From NCBI RefSeq assembly GCF_014650895.1, contig NZ_BMVV01000002.1, positions 1 to 64,000 on the forward strand: DNA of 64,000 nt, written 5' to 3'. Source of the stretch: Streptomyces omiyaensis (lineage in GTDB: Bacteria; Actinomycetota; Actinomycetes; Streptomycetales; Streptomycetaceae). Made by a program: the position numbers and the translations under genes. The notes under the pieces are model-generated. The model searched no databases and had not been told where the DNA came from. It saw nothing but the letters and a program-made list of their open reading frames with translations. The number at the start of each line of letters is the position of its first letter. Within the stretch, counting starts at the first letter, position 1. Shown here one piece after another: positions 27,237 through 36,394 of the stretch.

Positions 27237-30200
27237 TCAGGCGTGGCCGAGCGGGGGGACCGGGGCGGCTTCCACCGAGCGGGCCGCGCGGTCCAGCGCG
27301 CTCGCCAGCAGGGCCAGGTCCGTCGGGCCGTTGCCCAGCTCGCGGACCGGGCGGCGGGCGGGCGGGTCGCCCATCCGCTCCCACTCCAGCGGGACGACCG
27401 TCGGCCGCAGCGTCGCCGTCCGGGGGATCCGGCCCGTGATGCGGCCCGCCTGGAACGGCGTCACCCGTCCGTCCGGGTGCCCCAGCCGGCCCCGGCCGGG
27501 AGCCGGGACGTCGGGGCCCTGCACGCTCGCCGGCGCGTCCAGCACCACGCGGAGCCGGGCCCCGTGCGCCAGGTCGGTGTCGACGGTCCGGTCCGGGCGG
27601 GCCGAGGTCGCGACCAGGTGCACCCCGAGCCGCTCGCCGTGGCGCGCGATCGCCTCCAGGGCCCGGACGACGGACCCGGCGGCGGGCCGGCCCGAAGCAC
27701 CGAGGGCGGGGGCGACGAGGGCGTCGAAGTCGTCCACGAGCACGACGAGCCGCGGCAGCGGCACCCTCGCGGCGACGGCGCGCGGGAGGTGGTCCTCCTC
27801 GCTCCCCGGCCGGGGCACGCGCGCGCTGCTCCGCTCGTCGACCGGCGCGGGGCCGTCGTCGGCCCGTAGCGTGCGGCCGCTGGTCGCCGTCCGCTCCCCG
27901 AGCCGCCCGCTCGACGGCGCCGGGACGTCCCCGGACCCGGGGTGGGCGGTGCGCCCGCTCGCGGCCCCGGCGACGTCGGTCGCGCCCCGGTACGCCGTGC
28001 GCCCGCTCGCCGCGCCGGAGACGTCCCCCGCGCCGGGGTGCGCGGTCCGGCCGCTCGCGGCGCCCTGGACGTCGGCAGCCCCCGGGTACGCCGTGCGCCC
28101 GCTCGCCGCGCCGGACACGTCGCCCGCACCGGAGTGCGCGGTCCGGCCGCCGGCCGCGTCGTTCGTGCCCGGGTAGGGCGTGCGCGCGCTCGGCGTCCGG
28201 GAGGGACCGGAGGCGCCCGGGTGCGGCGTGCGGCTGCTCGACGTGCCGGTCACGTCCTCGGTGCCGGGGTACGGGCTCCGCCCGCCGGCCGCGTCGCCCG
28301 CCCTCGGGTACGGCGTGCGGCCGCTCGCGGCGCCGCGCAGATCCCCCGGCCCCGGGTACGCCGTGCGCCCGCTCGCCGCCCCCTGGACGTCACCCGTACC
28401 GGGGTACGCCGTGCGCCCGCTCGCGGCGCCGCGCAGATCCCCCGGGCCGGGGTACGGCGTACGGCCGCTCGCGGCACCGGACACGTCACCCGTACCGGGG
28501 TGTGCCGTGCGCCCGCTCGTGCCGCCCCGGACGTCTCCCGCGCCCGGGTACGGCGTACGGCCGCTCGCGGTGCCGGGGGCGTCGGGCGCGACCTGGTGGG
28601 GGACGGCGCGGCCGCCGGGGCGGGTGGCGAAGGCGGCGGGGAGGTCGCCCACGGGGGCGCGGCCGCCGAGCCGGTCGCTGGGGGTGGCCGGGAGCTCGTC
28701 GGGGGCGCCGGCGGGGCGGGGGACGCGGACCGGGGCGCGGTCCGCCGCCCCCTCCGCGCCCTGGTACGGCGTGCGGACCCCCGGCGGGCTGTCGCCGACC
28801 GCGCCCGCGCCCGTGCGCAGGGTGCGGCCGCTCGGACGGTCGCCGAGCTCCGTCGCGTCGGGGAGCCGGAGGCTCGCCCGGACGCCCTGCGGGACCGCCT
28901 CGGCGGCGCTCGGGGCCCGCTGGCCGACCACCGCGCGGGTGGTGCGGCGGTCGGCGAAGTCCGCGTCGCCGAGGAGCTCCGCGCGGCGCTTCAGCTCCGC
29001 GCCCAGTGCCTGCGCGAACTCCCGCATCCGGACCGGGTCCGACGCCACCAGGTGCTCGGTGACGTGCGGCAGCTCCGTACAGGCCGCGAGGCCCTCGCCC
29101 CGCTCGCCGCCGGCGCCGTCCACCAGGAGCAGCCCGAGCCGGTCGGGGCGGGCGCCGGCCGCGAGGGAGGCGGCGACGGCGCGCAGCAGCTCCGTGCGGC
29201 CGCTGCCCGCCGGGCCCTCGATCAGCAGGTGGGGGCCCTCCGCCGTGAGGTCGACGGCGAGCGGGCCGCGCGGGCCCGCGCCGAGGACGGCCGTGCCCTC
29301 CCCGGCCGACGCCCAGCGGGCCATCAGGGACGCGGGCGTGGCCCGGGCCAGGCCCAGCTCGTCCAGGAGCCGGGACGACGGCGGCAGCGCGGCGGCCCGG
29401 CCGGGGGCGGCCGACGCCGCGTCCGTGCGCAGCGGGGCCAGCGCCCGCCCGAAGCGCTCCGCCCAGGCGACCGAGACCGCGTCCACCACTCCGACCGTGC
29501 CGTGGCCCGCGGCCCGCCCGCCGGACGTCCGCAGCAGCCGCAGCGCCGTCGCCACGTCCCCGCTCAGGAGGACCGCCGCCCCGCACTCGCGGAAGGCCGG
29601 GGAGGCCGCGCAGGCCGTCTCGTAGGTGGCGGCGACCGGCGAGGCCGGGGAGGCCGAGGGCGCCTCGGCCAGGCAGATCAGGTGGATGCCCGCCGCCGCG
29701 CCGGCCCCGGCGAGCCGGGCCACCGTCTCCCGCAGCGCCGCCGTGCCGGGGTCGCCGTCCACGACGACGACCGTCGCCGGACCCGTGTGGCGCGCGGCCG
29801 CCTCCGCGACCGCCGCCCGGTCCGCGCTGGCCCAGCCGGGCCCGAGGGGGCCGTCGTCGAGCCGCCGGGTCAGCTCGGCCGTCCGCGCCTGGGCCTGCTC
29901 GCGGTCGTACGCGAGGAGGAGCCGGCAGTCCTGGCCGTGCGCGGGCCGCACGTGCGGGAGCCAGCCGAGCCAGCCCCAGGCGCGCCGCCGCTCCTCCAGG
30001 GGGCGGTTGCGGTCGGCGCTGACGAGGACGATCTCCAGGTCGGCGGGGGAGTGCAGGGCCGCCAGCTGGGCCACCACCGCCCGCGCCAGGCCGGACAGCC
30101 GGTCCGCGGGCCCGGCCAGGCCCAGGGAGCCGGCCTCGCGCAGCCCGACGGTCACGGGGACGCCTGACAGCTCCGCCCGGTCGGCGGTGCCGAGCCGGAC

Positions 30201-31391
30201 CGCCAGGGACTCGGGGTGGCCCGGCGTCCGCTCCCACAGCCGGGGGCCGGGGCCGAGCGCGGTGAGCAGGACGGCCGCCGGATCGGGCCAGGTGTCGGGC
30301 GCGGCGGTGGTGCCGGGCGCCTCGGGCCGGTCCGTGCCGGGGGCGTCCGGGGACACCGGGGCGCCGGGCGCGGGCTCCGCCTCGCGGCCGCCCGCGATCC
30401 GCCGCGCCCAGGCGCCGAGCCCGCGCCGGCCGGTCCTGCGGGTGGCCGGGTCGCCGCCGTCGGGGGCCGTGCGGACGCGGCTGTGCGCCGCGCCGCCGTC
30501 ACCGCCCTCGGGGTCGCCCGCCCGCGCGTGCCCGGCGTCCGGCCAGGCGTCCGCGAGCGGCACGCCCCGCGCCGCGCCGTGCGTCTCGGGGCCGTGCCCG
30601 GTCCAGGAGGAGGGGGCCGGGGCGCCCTCCCGTACGGCGGTCCGGCCGGGAGCGGCCGCCTCGGGCCCGGGGGAGCGGTCGGACCACGCGCCGCCGTCCG
30701 GGTCCGCGAGGGTCCCGGGCTCCGGCGGGGGCACCCGGAGGTGGCCCTCCCCGTCGGGGGCCGTGGGCAGCGTCCCGGTGTCCGCCGCGGCGCCGTCGGG
30801 GAGGGTGAGGCGCAGGGTGGACTCGCCGAGCCGGAGCAGCGCGCCGGGGCGCAGCCGGACCGGGCGGTCGCCGACGGGGGCGCCGTCGAGGGTCGTGCCG
30901 TTGGTCGAACCGAGGTCGGCGACGGTGACCCGGCCGTCCCCGGCGACGGTCACCGTGCAGTGGGAGCGGGAGACGTCCGGGTCGTCCAGCGGGACGTCCG
31001 CCTCCACGGAGCGGCCGATCCGGATCGCCCCGCCGTGCAGCAGGTGCACCCCGCCCGCGTCGGGACCGGCGACGACGTGGAGCCGGGCGGCGGAGGAGGC
31101 GGTGGCGTCGAGACCGGCCCGGTCGTCCGGATCGGGGGTGTGGAGCGCGAGGACCGCCCCGTCGACCAGCGGCGGCTCGCCCAGCACGCAGCGGCGGGCG
31201 TCCAGCCGCTCCGCGCCCGCGTACAGCACGGGGGTGCCGGTGCCGGCCGCGTCGGGGCCGGTGACGGCGGCGGCGAGGTTCGAGGCCACGGCGGACAGCG
31301 CCGTGCCCGCGGGGGCCGTGACGAGCACGTCGCAGGCGCGCCCGGCGCCGTGGCCGGCGTGCGGCGCGAGGACGGTCAACCGGATCTGCAT
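27237..31391 (-). CDS. FHA-domain FtsK/SpoIIIE-like ATPase with internal 16-residue repeat array
   Basis: The 1384-residue protein has an N-terminal ubiquitin-like/YukD-style segment (residues 1-90), an FHA domain at about 105-200 (IRIGRSVEADVPLDDPDVSRSH, DLGSTNGT) that should bind phosphothreonine, then a Pro/Gly linker and FtsK-like ATPase parts. Walker A is GPAGSGRT (about 726-733) and a Walker B-like LVVLVDDFDAL is near 1212-1222, nearly 500 residues later. Between them lie a charged region and 14 imperfect copies of SGRTAYPGTGDVQGAA (residues about 943-1160). The GTG/ATG context favours ATG at 31391 with AAGGGA upstream. It is divergent from two Ser/Thr kinases. Similar FHA-FtsK proteins handle type VII substrates or septal DNA; the role here is unknown. 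Confidence 0.8.
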   Translation of the reverse strand: MQIRLTVLAPHAGHGAGRACDVLVTAPAGTALSAVASNLAAAVTGPDAAGTGTPVLYAGAERLDARRCVLGEPPLVDGAVLALHTPDPDDRAGLDATASSAARLHVVAGPDAGGVHLLHGGAIRIGRSVEADVPLDDPDVSRSHCTVTVAGDGRVTVADLGSTNGTTLDGAPVGDRPVRLRPGALLRLGESTLRLTLPDGAAADTGTLPTAPDGEGHLRVPPPEPGTLADPDGGAWSDRSPGPEAAAPGRTAVREGAPAPSSWTGHGPETHGAARGVPLADAWPDAGHARAGDPEGGDGGAAHSRVRTAPDGGDPATRRTGRRGLGAWARRIAGGREAEPAPGAPVSPDAPGTDRPEAPGTTAAPDTWPDPAAVLLTALGPGPRLWERTPGHPESLAVRLGTADRAELSGVPVTVGLREAGSLGLAGPADRLSGLARAVVAQLAALHSPADLEIVLVSADRNRPLEERRRAWGWLGWLPHVRPAHGQDCRLLLAYDREQAQARTAELTRRLDDGPLGPGWASADRAAVAEAAARHTGPATVVVVDGDPGTAALRETVARLAGAGAAAGIHLICLAEAPSASPASPVAATYETACAASPAFRECGAAVLLSGDVATALRLLRTSGGRAAGHGTVGVVDAVSVAWAERFGRALAPLRTDAASAAPGRAAALPPSSRLLDELGLARATPASLMARWASAGEGTAVLGAGPRGPLAVDLTAEGPHLLIEGPAGSGRTELLRAVAASLAAGARPDRLGLLLVDGAGGERGEGLAACTELPHVTEHLVASDPVRMREFAQALGAELKRRAELLGDADFADRRTTRAVVGQRAPSAAEAVPQGVRASLRLPDATELGDRPSGRTLRTGAGAVGDSPPGVRTPYQGAEGAADRAPVRVPRPAGAPDELPATPSDRLGGRAPVGDLPAAFATRPGGRAVPHQVAPDAPGTASGRTPYPGAGDVRGGTSGRTAHPGTGDVSGAASGRTPYPGPGDLRGAASGRTAYPGTGDVQGAASGRTAYPGPGDLRGAASGRTPYPRAGDAAGGRSPYPGTEDVTGTSSSRTPHPGASGPSRTPSARTPYPGTNDAAGGRTAHSGAGDVSGAASGRTAYPGAADVQGAASGRTAHPGAGDVSGAASGRTAYRGATDVAGAASGRTAHPGSGDVPAPSSGRLGERTATSGRTLRADDGPAPVDERSSARVPRPGSEEDHLPRAVAARVPLPRLVVLVDDFDALVAPALGASGRPAAGSVVRALEAIARHGERLGVHLVATSARPDRTVDTDLAHGARLRVVLDAPASVQGPDVPAPGRGRLGHPDGRVTPFQAGRITGRIPRTATLRPTVVPLEWERMGDPPARRPVRELGNGPTDLALLASALDRAARSVEAAPVPPLGHA
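27912..28565 (-). repeat. 48-bp coding tandem repeat array in the FHA ATPase gene
   Basis: Fourteen imperfect units of 42-48 bp encode SGRTxYPGxGDVxGAA-type repeats. Units differ at alternating positions (AYPG/PYPG/AHPG; DVQG/DLRG/DVSG), and units 6 to 10 are the most divergent and partly shortened. The period, lack of unique spacers and coding phase exclude CRISPR. Confidence 0.9.
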
Positions 31392-31949
31392 CGCCGTCAG
31401 CGGTCCCTTCTGCGCGACATGCCCGGCAGGGGACCGCCCCGTGTCACCCCCCACCCGGCACGGACGCGTCGCCCGGTACAGGTCTGCACGGCGCGGGGGC
31501 TCCCGACCCCACCTGCACGACGTGCTGGAGGCATCCTCGCACCTGCCGCGGACAACCCGCCGCCGGGTCGGCCCGAAGTGATCTTGAACGGTCGTCCGGA
31601 ACCGCCGGGCGTGACGCGAAAACGCCAGGTCGACCCGGACCGCCGGGCCGGTGCGGCAACCATCCCGCCCGGAGGAGCGTCTTCTTCCGGACAAGTTGGG
31701 CCGGAATCCGGGTGGGATTCCGGCGGTGACCACCGACGGGCCCGGAAGGCGGCCCGGCGGCCCTCCGGGTTCGCACACGCCGACGGAGAAAGGCCTGTGG
31801 ACGACCGGGCTGTGACCCGTTCGGCGGCACTAGAGTGGGTCGGACACCCGGACGGGTCACAACAGAGACGAACAGGTCTCCGGGACCCGGCTCGGCCCAC
31901 CGAGCGGGAACCGGCCACCCAGGACCACGATCAGCAGGGAGCGCGTGAC
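31392..31949. promoter_or_regulatory. Divergent control region between FHA ATPase and first kinase
   Basis: 558 bases without a gene. Near the kinase there is a TAGAGT -10-like hexamer at 31831-31836 bracketed by the inverted repeat TGTGACCCGT (31811-31820) and ACGGGTCACA (31852-31861). Further left there are hairpin-forming GGAATCC/GGATTCC-like segments around 31700-31725. Promoters for both divergent genes must lie here. Confidence 0.5.
31811..31861 (+). promoter_or_regulatory. Promoter with flanking 10-bp inverted repeat before pkaA-like gene
   Basis: Perfect arms TGTGACCCGT and ACGGGTCACA, 31 bases apart, enclose TAGAGT. The left arm covers the -35 zone and the right arm would lie in the first transcribed bases, so a bound dimer would straddle RNA polymerase. 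Confidence 0.45.
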
Positions 31950-33722
31950 GTGCGGCCAATCGGCAGCAAGTACCTGCTCGAGGAGCCGCTCGGCCGCGGC
32001 GCCACGGGCACCGTCTGGCGAGCCCGCCAGCGGGAGACGGCGGGCGCCGAGGCGGCCGTGCCCGGACAGCCCGGCGAGACCGTCGCGATCAAGGTCCTCA
32101 AGGAGGAGCTGGCCAACGACGCGGACATCGTGATGCGCTTCCTGCGCGAGCGGTCCGTCCTCCTCCGGCTCACGCACCCGAACATCGTGCGCACCCGCGA
32201 CCTGGTGGTCGAGGGCGACGTCCTGGCCCTGGTCATGGACCTCGTCGAGGGCCCCGACCTCCACCGCTACCTGCGGGAGAACGGCCCGCTGACCCCGGTC
32301 GCCGCCGCCCTGCTCACCGCGCAGATCGCCGACGCGCTCGCCGCCAGCCACGCCGACGGGGTCGTCCACCGCGACCTCAAGCCGGCCAACGTGCTGGTCG
32401 CCGAGCGGGACGGCGCGATGCACCCGATGCTGACCGACTTCGGCATCGCGCGGCTCGCCGACTCCCCCGGCCTCACCCGCACCCACGAGTTCGTCGGCAC
32501 GCCCGCGTACGTGGCGCCGGAGTCCGCCGAGGGCCGCCCGCAGACCTCCGCCGTCGACATCTACGGCGCCGGCATCCTCCTGTACGAGCTCGTGACCGGC
32601 CGTCCGCCGTTCGCCGGCGGCACCGCCCTCGAAGTCCTCCACATGCACCTCAGCGAGGAGCCCCGGCGCCCCTCCACCGTGCCCGCGCCCCTGTGGACGG
32701 TCATCGAGCGCTGCCTCAGCAAGGACCCCGCCCGGCGCCCCAGCGCGGTCAACCTGGCGCGCGGCCTGCGCACGGTCGCCGCCGGCATCGGCGTCCACTC
32801 CTCGCCCGCCCAGATCGAGGCCGCCGAGGGCGTCGGCGCCCTCCTGGCCCCGGACCCCGACCCGGCGCCGGTCCCGCAGACCCCCGGCGCGGCGGACCCC
32901 ACGCAGGTGCTGCCGGCCGGCCCGGGCGGGCGGTTCGACCCGGGCGCCGCCACCAGCGTCCTGCCCACCGGCGGGCCGGCCGGCGCCGCCGACCCCACCA
33001 CGGTCCTGCCGACCGGCGGCCCCGCCGGGGCGGCGGACCCGACCGCCGTCATGCCGGCCATGCCGGCGAACCCGCCGGCGGAGGACCCGCACCCCTGGCA
33101 GACCCAGCTCCGGGCCGCCCGGGACCGCAACGAGCAGACCCAGGTGCAGTACCTGGACCCCGCCGAGGACCCGCTGCGCCGTCGGCCCCCGCGCCGCCCG
33201 CAGCAGCCGCCGCAGGCCCCGCCGTACCAGCAGGGGCCCCCGCAGCAGCAGTACCAGCAGCCGCCCCACCAGCAGCAGCCGCAGCAGTACCAGCAGCCGC
33301 AGCAGCCGCCGCCGTACCAGCAGCAGCGCCCGGCGCCCCAGCGGCCCGCGCCGCAGCAGTACCAGCAGCAGCCCGCGCCGCAGCAGTACGCGCCCCCGCA
33401 GCCCCCGCAGCAGCAGTACGCGCAGCCGCAGCAGCCCCAGCGGCCGCAGGCCCAGCCGCCCGCCCCGCGCGAGCCGCGCCGCCGCAGCGCCAACCCGGTG
33501 CGGATCCCCGGCCTCGGCTGCCTCAAGGGCTGCCTGGTCATGATCGTCCTCTTCGTGGTGGCCGGCTGGCTGATCTGGGAGCTCACCCCGCTCCAGGACT
33601 GGATCGCCCAGGGCAAGGGCTACTGGGAGGCGATCGGCGACGGCATCTCCACCGTCACCGACTGGGTCTCGACCATCGGCGAGTCCACCGGGACCGGCGG
33701 ATCGGGCGGCACCGGCCAGTAG
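31950..33722 (+). CDS. pkaA: Membrane Ser/Thr protein kinase (PkaA-like)
   Basis: The 590-residue Hanks-type kinase has its catalytic domain at about residues 7-270: Gly loop GRGATGTVW, VAIKVLK, catalytic loop HRDLKPANV, DFG, and APE in YVAPESAEG. A juxtamembrane region with ADPT(Q/T)VLPTGG repeats follows, then a long Pro/Gln-rich stretch (about 410-510), a single membrane helix (about 527-547) and only some 40 external residues, without PASTA repeats. The GTG at 31950 follows AGGGAG. By position next to a second kinase and prfB it corresponds to what I recall as S. coelicolor PkaA. The ADPTxV threonines look like autophosphorylation sites for an FHA partner. Confidence 0.88.
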   Translation: MRPIGSKYLLEEPLGRGATGTVWRARQRETAGAEAAVPGQPGETVAIKVLKEELANDADIVMRFLRERSVLLRLTHPNIVRTRDLVVEGDVLALVMDLVEGPDLHRYLRENGPLTPVAAALLTAQIADALAASHADGVVHRDLKPANVLVAERDGAMHPMLTDFGIARLADSPGLTRTHEFVGTPAYVAPESAEGRPQTSAVDIYGAGILLYELVTGRPPFAGGTALEVLHMHLSEEPRRPSTVPAPLWTVIERCLSKDPARRPSAVNLARGLRTVAAGIGVHSSPAQIEAAEGVGALLAPDPDPAPVPQTPGAADPTQVLPAGPGGRFDPGAATSVLPTGGPAGAADPTTVLPTGGPAGAADPTAVMPAMPANPPAEDPHPWQTQLRAARDRNEQTQVQYLDPAEDPLRRRPPRRPQQPPQAPPYQQGPPQQQYQQPPHQQQPQQYQQPQQPPPYQQQRPAPQRPAPQQYQQQPAPQQYAPPQPPQQQYAQPQQPQRPQAQPPAPREPRRRSANPVRIPGLGCLKGCLVMIVLFVVAGWLIWELTPLQDWIAQGKGYWEAIGDGISTVTDWVSTIGESTGTGGSGGTGQ

Positions 33723-33749
33723 CCGCCCCCGCCTCCGGGCGGCACGAGG

Positions 33750-33783
33750 GGCAGTACGACCGCCGAAACGGGGTCGTACTGCC
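33750..33783 (+). terminator. Terminator between the two kinase genes
   Basis: A perfect 12-bp stem GGCAGTACGACC/GGTCGTACTGCC with a 10-nt loop, followed by GATTTAT, lies 28 bases after the first kinase stop. Read-through may still reach the second kinase. Confidence 0.75.
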
Positions 33784-33883
33784 GATTTATCGACTTCCGA
33801 GGGGTGATTTCGCTCCGGAAGTGACGTCCGGCGGCCCGGGACGCGTAACTTTGACGCGAACCGCAGCCGCTGAGGGAGCAGTC

Positions 33884-35137
33884 TTGGCACGGAACATCGG
33901 CAGCCGCTACACCACCCACCAGATCCTCGGGCGGGGCAGCGCCGGAACGGTGTGGCTCGGCGAGGGGCCCGAAGGCCCCGTCGCCGTCAAACTGCTGCGC
34001 GAGGACCTGGCCTCCGACCAGGAACTCGTCGGCCGCTTCGTGCAGGAGCGGACCGCCCTGCTCGGACTCGACCACCCGCGCGTGGTGAAGGTCCGCGACC
34101 TCGTCGTCGACGGCAACGACCTCGCCCTCGTCATGGACCTGGTCCGCGGCACCGACCTGCGCACCCGCCTGGACCGCGAGCGCCGGCTCGCGCCCGAGGC
34201 AGCCGTCGCGATCATCCGCGACGTCGCCGAGGGCCTCGCCGCCGCCCACGCGGCCGGCGTCGTCCACCGGGACGTCAAGCCGGAGAACATCCTCCTCGAC
34301 ATGGAGGGCCCGCTCGGCCCCGGCGGAGCCCACCCCGCCCTCCTCACCGACTTCGGCGTCGCCAAACTCATCGACACCCCGGGCCGCACCAAGGCCACCC
34401 GGATCATCGGCACCCCCGACTACCTCGCCCCCGAGATCGTCGAGGGCCTGCCGCCCCGCGCCGCCGTCGACATCTACGCGCTCGCCACCGTCCTGTACGA
34501 GCTGCTGGCCGGCTTCACCCCCTTCGGCGGCGGCCACCCGGGCGCGGTCCTGCGCCGCCACGTCACCGAGACCGTCGTCCCGCTCCCCGGCATCCCCGAG
34601 GAGCTGTGGCAGCTGCTCGTCCAGTGCCTCGCCAAGGCCCCCGCCTCCCGGCTGCGCGCCTCCGAGCTGGCCGCCCGCCTCGCCGACGTCCTGCCGCTGC
34701 TCAAGGGCATCCCGCCGCTGGACGTGGACGAGCCCGACGCCGAGCCCGCGCCCCCGGAGCCGTACGAGGACCCGGCGTACGCCACCTCCACCGCCGCGCC
34801 CGCGGAGACCGGCCGCCGCCGCGCGGCCGTCCCGCTGGTGCCCGGCGCCTCCGCCGACTCGCACCGCGACACCCACACCTCCATGCGCGTGCCGGGCCCG
34901 GAGGAGCTCTCCGGCGGTCCGCACGGCACCGCCCGCGCCCCGCGTCCGGCCGGTGCCCGCCGCCCCGGCTCGGCCCGCAACAGGTCCGGCGCCGTCCGCA
35001 AGCGCCGGATCGCCCTCGGCCTCGCGGCCGCGGTGGCCGCGGGCGCGCTCGGGGTCGGCGGCTATCTGGCGCTGGCCGGGGAGGACGGGGCCCCGCCCCA
35101 GGACTCCCGGCCCACCTCGCAGCCCGCGCGGCCCTGA
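33884..35137 (+). CDS. pkaB: Membrane Ser/Thr protein kinase (PkaB-like)
   Basis: The 417-residue Hanks-type kinase starts at a TTG (33884) with GAGGGAG upstream, giving MARNIGSRYTTHQILGRG. Kinase motifs are the Gly loop GRGSAGTVW, VAVKLL, HRDVKPENILL, DFGVAKL, and APEIVEG. After the kinase domain (about residues 8-265) comes an acidic then basic linker, one membrane helix at about 375-398 and a short external Pro-rich end. It lacks PASTA repeats. It is a paralogue of the upstream kinase and matches the position recalled for S. coelicolor PkaB. Confidence 0.88.
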   Translation: MARNIGSRYTTHQILGRGSAGTVWLGEGPEGPVAVKLLREDLASDQELVGRFVQERTALLGLDHPRVVKVRDLVVDGNDLALVMDLVRGTDLRTRLDRERRLAPEAAVAIIRDVAEGLAAAHAAGVVHRDVKPENILLDMEGPLGPGGAHPALLTDFGVAKLIDTPGRTKATRIIGTPDYLAPEIVEGLPPRAAVDIYALATVLYELLAGFTPFGGGHPGAVLRRHVTETVVPLPGIPEELWQLLVQCLAKAPASRLRASELAARLADVLPLLKGIPPLDVDEPDAEPAPPEPYEDPAYATSTAAPAETGRRRAAVPLVPGASADSHRDTHTSMRVPGPEELSGGPHGTARAPRPAGARRPGSARNRSGAVRKRRIALGLAAAVAAGALGVGGYLALAGEDGAPPQDSRPTSQPARP

Positions 35138-35139
35138 CT

Positions 35140-35195
35140 CCGGTCGTCCACAGGCGGGCCGCCCGGGAGCCGGTCGTCCACAGGCGGGCGGCCGC
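35140..35195. repeat. Direct repeat upstream of prfB
   Basis: The 19-mer CGGTCGTCCACAGGCGGGC occurs twice in a row (about 35141-35159 and 35171-35189), 30 bases from start to start, in the gap before prfB. Each copy contains CGTCCACA, a weak DnaA-box relative. It may be a binding site pair or a recent duplication. Confidence 0.6.
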
Positions 35196-35233
35196 AGGTT
35201 CGGCTCCGGGCCCGGAGCCGTTACGCTGGACGC

Positions 35234-36343
35234 GTGGCAGTCGTCGATGTATCCGAAGAGCTGAAGTCCCTCTCCTCGACCATGGGGTCGATCGAGGCCG
35301 TCCTGGACCTCGACAAGCTGAGGGCCGACATCGCCGTGCTCGAAGAGCAGGCCGCGGCCCCGTCCCTCTGGGACGACCCGGAGGCGGCGCAGAAGATCAC
35401 GAGCAAGCTTTCGCACCTCCAGGCCGAGGTCCGCAAGGCCGAGGCGCTGCGGGGTCGCATCGACGACCTCGGCGTGCTCTTCGACCTCGCCGAGGAGATG
35501 GACGACGCGGACACCCGCGCCGAGGCCGAGACCGAGCTCGCCGCCGTGCGCAAGGCGCTCGACGAGATGGAGGTCCGCACCCTCCTCTCCGGCGAGTACG
35601 ACGCGCGCGAGGCGCTGGTCAACATCCGCGCCGAGGCCGGCGGCGTCGACGCCTCCGACTTCGCCGAGCGCCTCCAGCGCATGTACCTGCGCTGGGCCGA
35701 GCGCCACGGCTACTCGACCGAGATCTACGAGACCTCGTACGCGGAGGAGGCCGGCATCAAGTCGACCACCTTCGTCGTCAAGGCCCCGTACGCCTACGGC
35801 ACCCTCTCCGTCGAGCAGGGCACCCACCGCCTGGTGCGCATCTCGCCCTTCGACAACCAGGGCCGCCGCCAGACCTCCTTCGCGGGCGTCGAGATCCTCC
35901 CGGTCGTCGAGTCCTCGGACCACGTCGAGATCGAGGAGTCGGACCTGCGGGTCGACGTGTACCGCGCCTCGGGCCCCGGCGGCCAGGGCGTCAACACCAC
36001 CGACTCGGCCGTGCGCATCACGCACCTCCCGACCGGCATCGTGGTCTCCTGCCAGAACGAGCGCTCCCAGATCCAGAACAAGGCGAGCGCCATGAACGTC
36101 CTCCAGGCCAAGCTGCTCGAGCGTCAGCGCCAGGAGGAGCGGGCGAAGATGGACGCCCTCAAGGACAGCGGCAGCTCCTGGGGCAACCAGATGCGCTCCT
36201 ACGTCCTCCACCCGTACCAGATGGTCAAGGACCTCCGGACGGAGTTCGAGGTCGGCAACCCGCAGTCCGTCCTGGACGGCGAGATCGACGGCTTCCTGGA
36301 GGCCGGCATCCGCTGGCGCAAGCAGCAGGAGCAGACGAAGTAG
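35234..36343 (+). CDS. prfB: Peptide chain release factor 2
   Basis: The 369-residue RF2 terminates translation at UGA and UAA. It has the recognition tripeptide SPF at residues 204-206 ([15 protein letters not shown]) and the catalytic GGQ at 249-251 ([15 protein letters not shown]). The frame is continuous from the GTG at 35234, so the programmed +1 frameshift used to autoregulate RF2 in E. coli and many bacteria is absent, as is usual in Streptomyces. A perfect 14-bp terminator follows. Confidence 0.97.
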   Translation: MAVVDVSEELKSLSSTMGSIEAVLDLDKLRADIAVLEEQAAAPSLWDDPEAAQKITSKLSHLQAEVRKAEALRGRIDDLGVLFDLAEEMDDADTRAEAETELAAVRKALDEMEVRTLLSGEYDAREALVNIRAEAGGVDASDFAERLQRMYLRWAERHGYSTEIYETSYAEEAGIKSTTFVVKAPYAYGTLSVEQGTHRLVRISPFDNQGRRQTSFAGVEILPVVESSDHVEIEESDLRVDVYRASGPGGQGVNTTDSAVRITHLPTGIVVSCQNERSQIQNKASAMNVLQAKLLERQRQEERAKMDALKDSGSSWGNQMRSYVLHPYQMVKDLRTEFEVGNPQSVLDGEIDGFLEAGIRWRKQQEQTK

Positions 36344-36362
36344 TCCTCCGCAGCGTTCGTTT

Positions 36363-36394
36363 CAGGGCCCCGCACCTCTCGGTGCGGGGCCCTG
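36363..36394 (+). terminator. prfB terminator
   Basis: A perfect 14-bp stem CAGGGCCCCGCACC and complement with loop TCTC, 20 bases after the stop codon. Confidence 0.88.

Noticed and set aside
27912..28565. CRISPR-like repeat array
   Set aside because: The repeats are contiguous 48-bp coding units without unique spacers, and no cas gene is present.
35234..36343. Programmed +1 frameshift in prfB
   Set aside because: The reading frame is continuous from the GTG start through SPF and GGQ, with no internal UGA in the N-terminal part.
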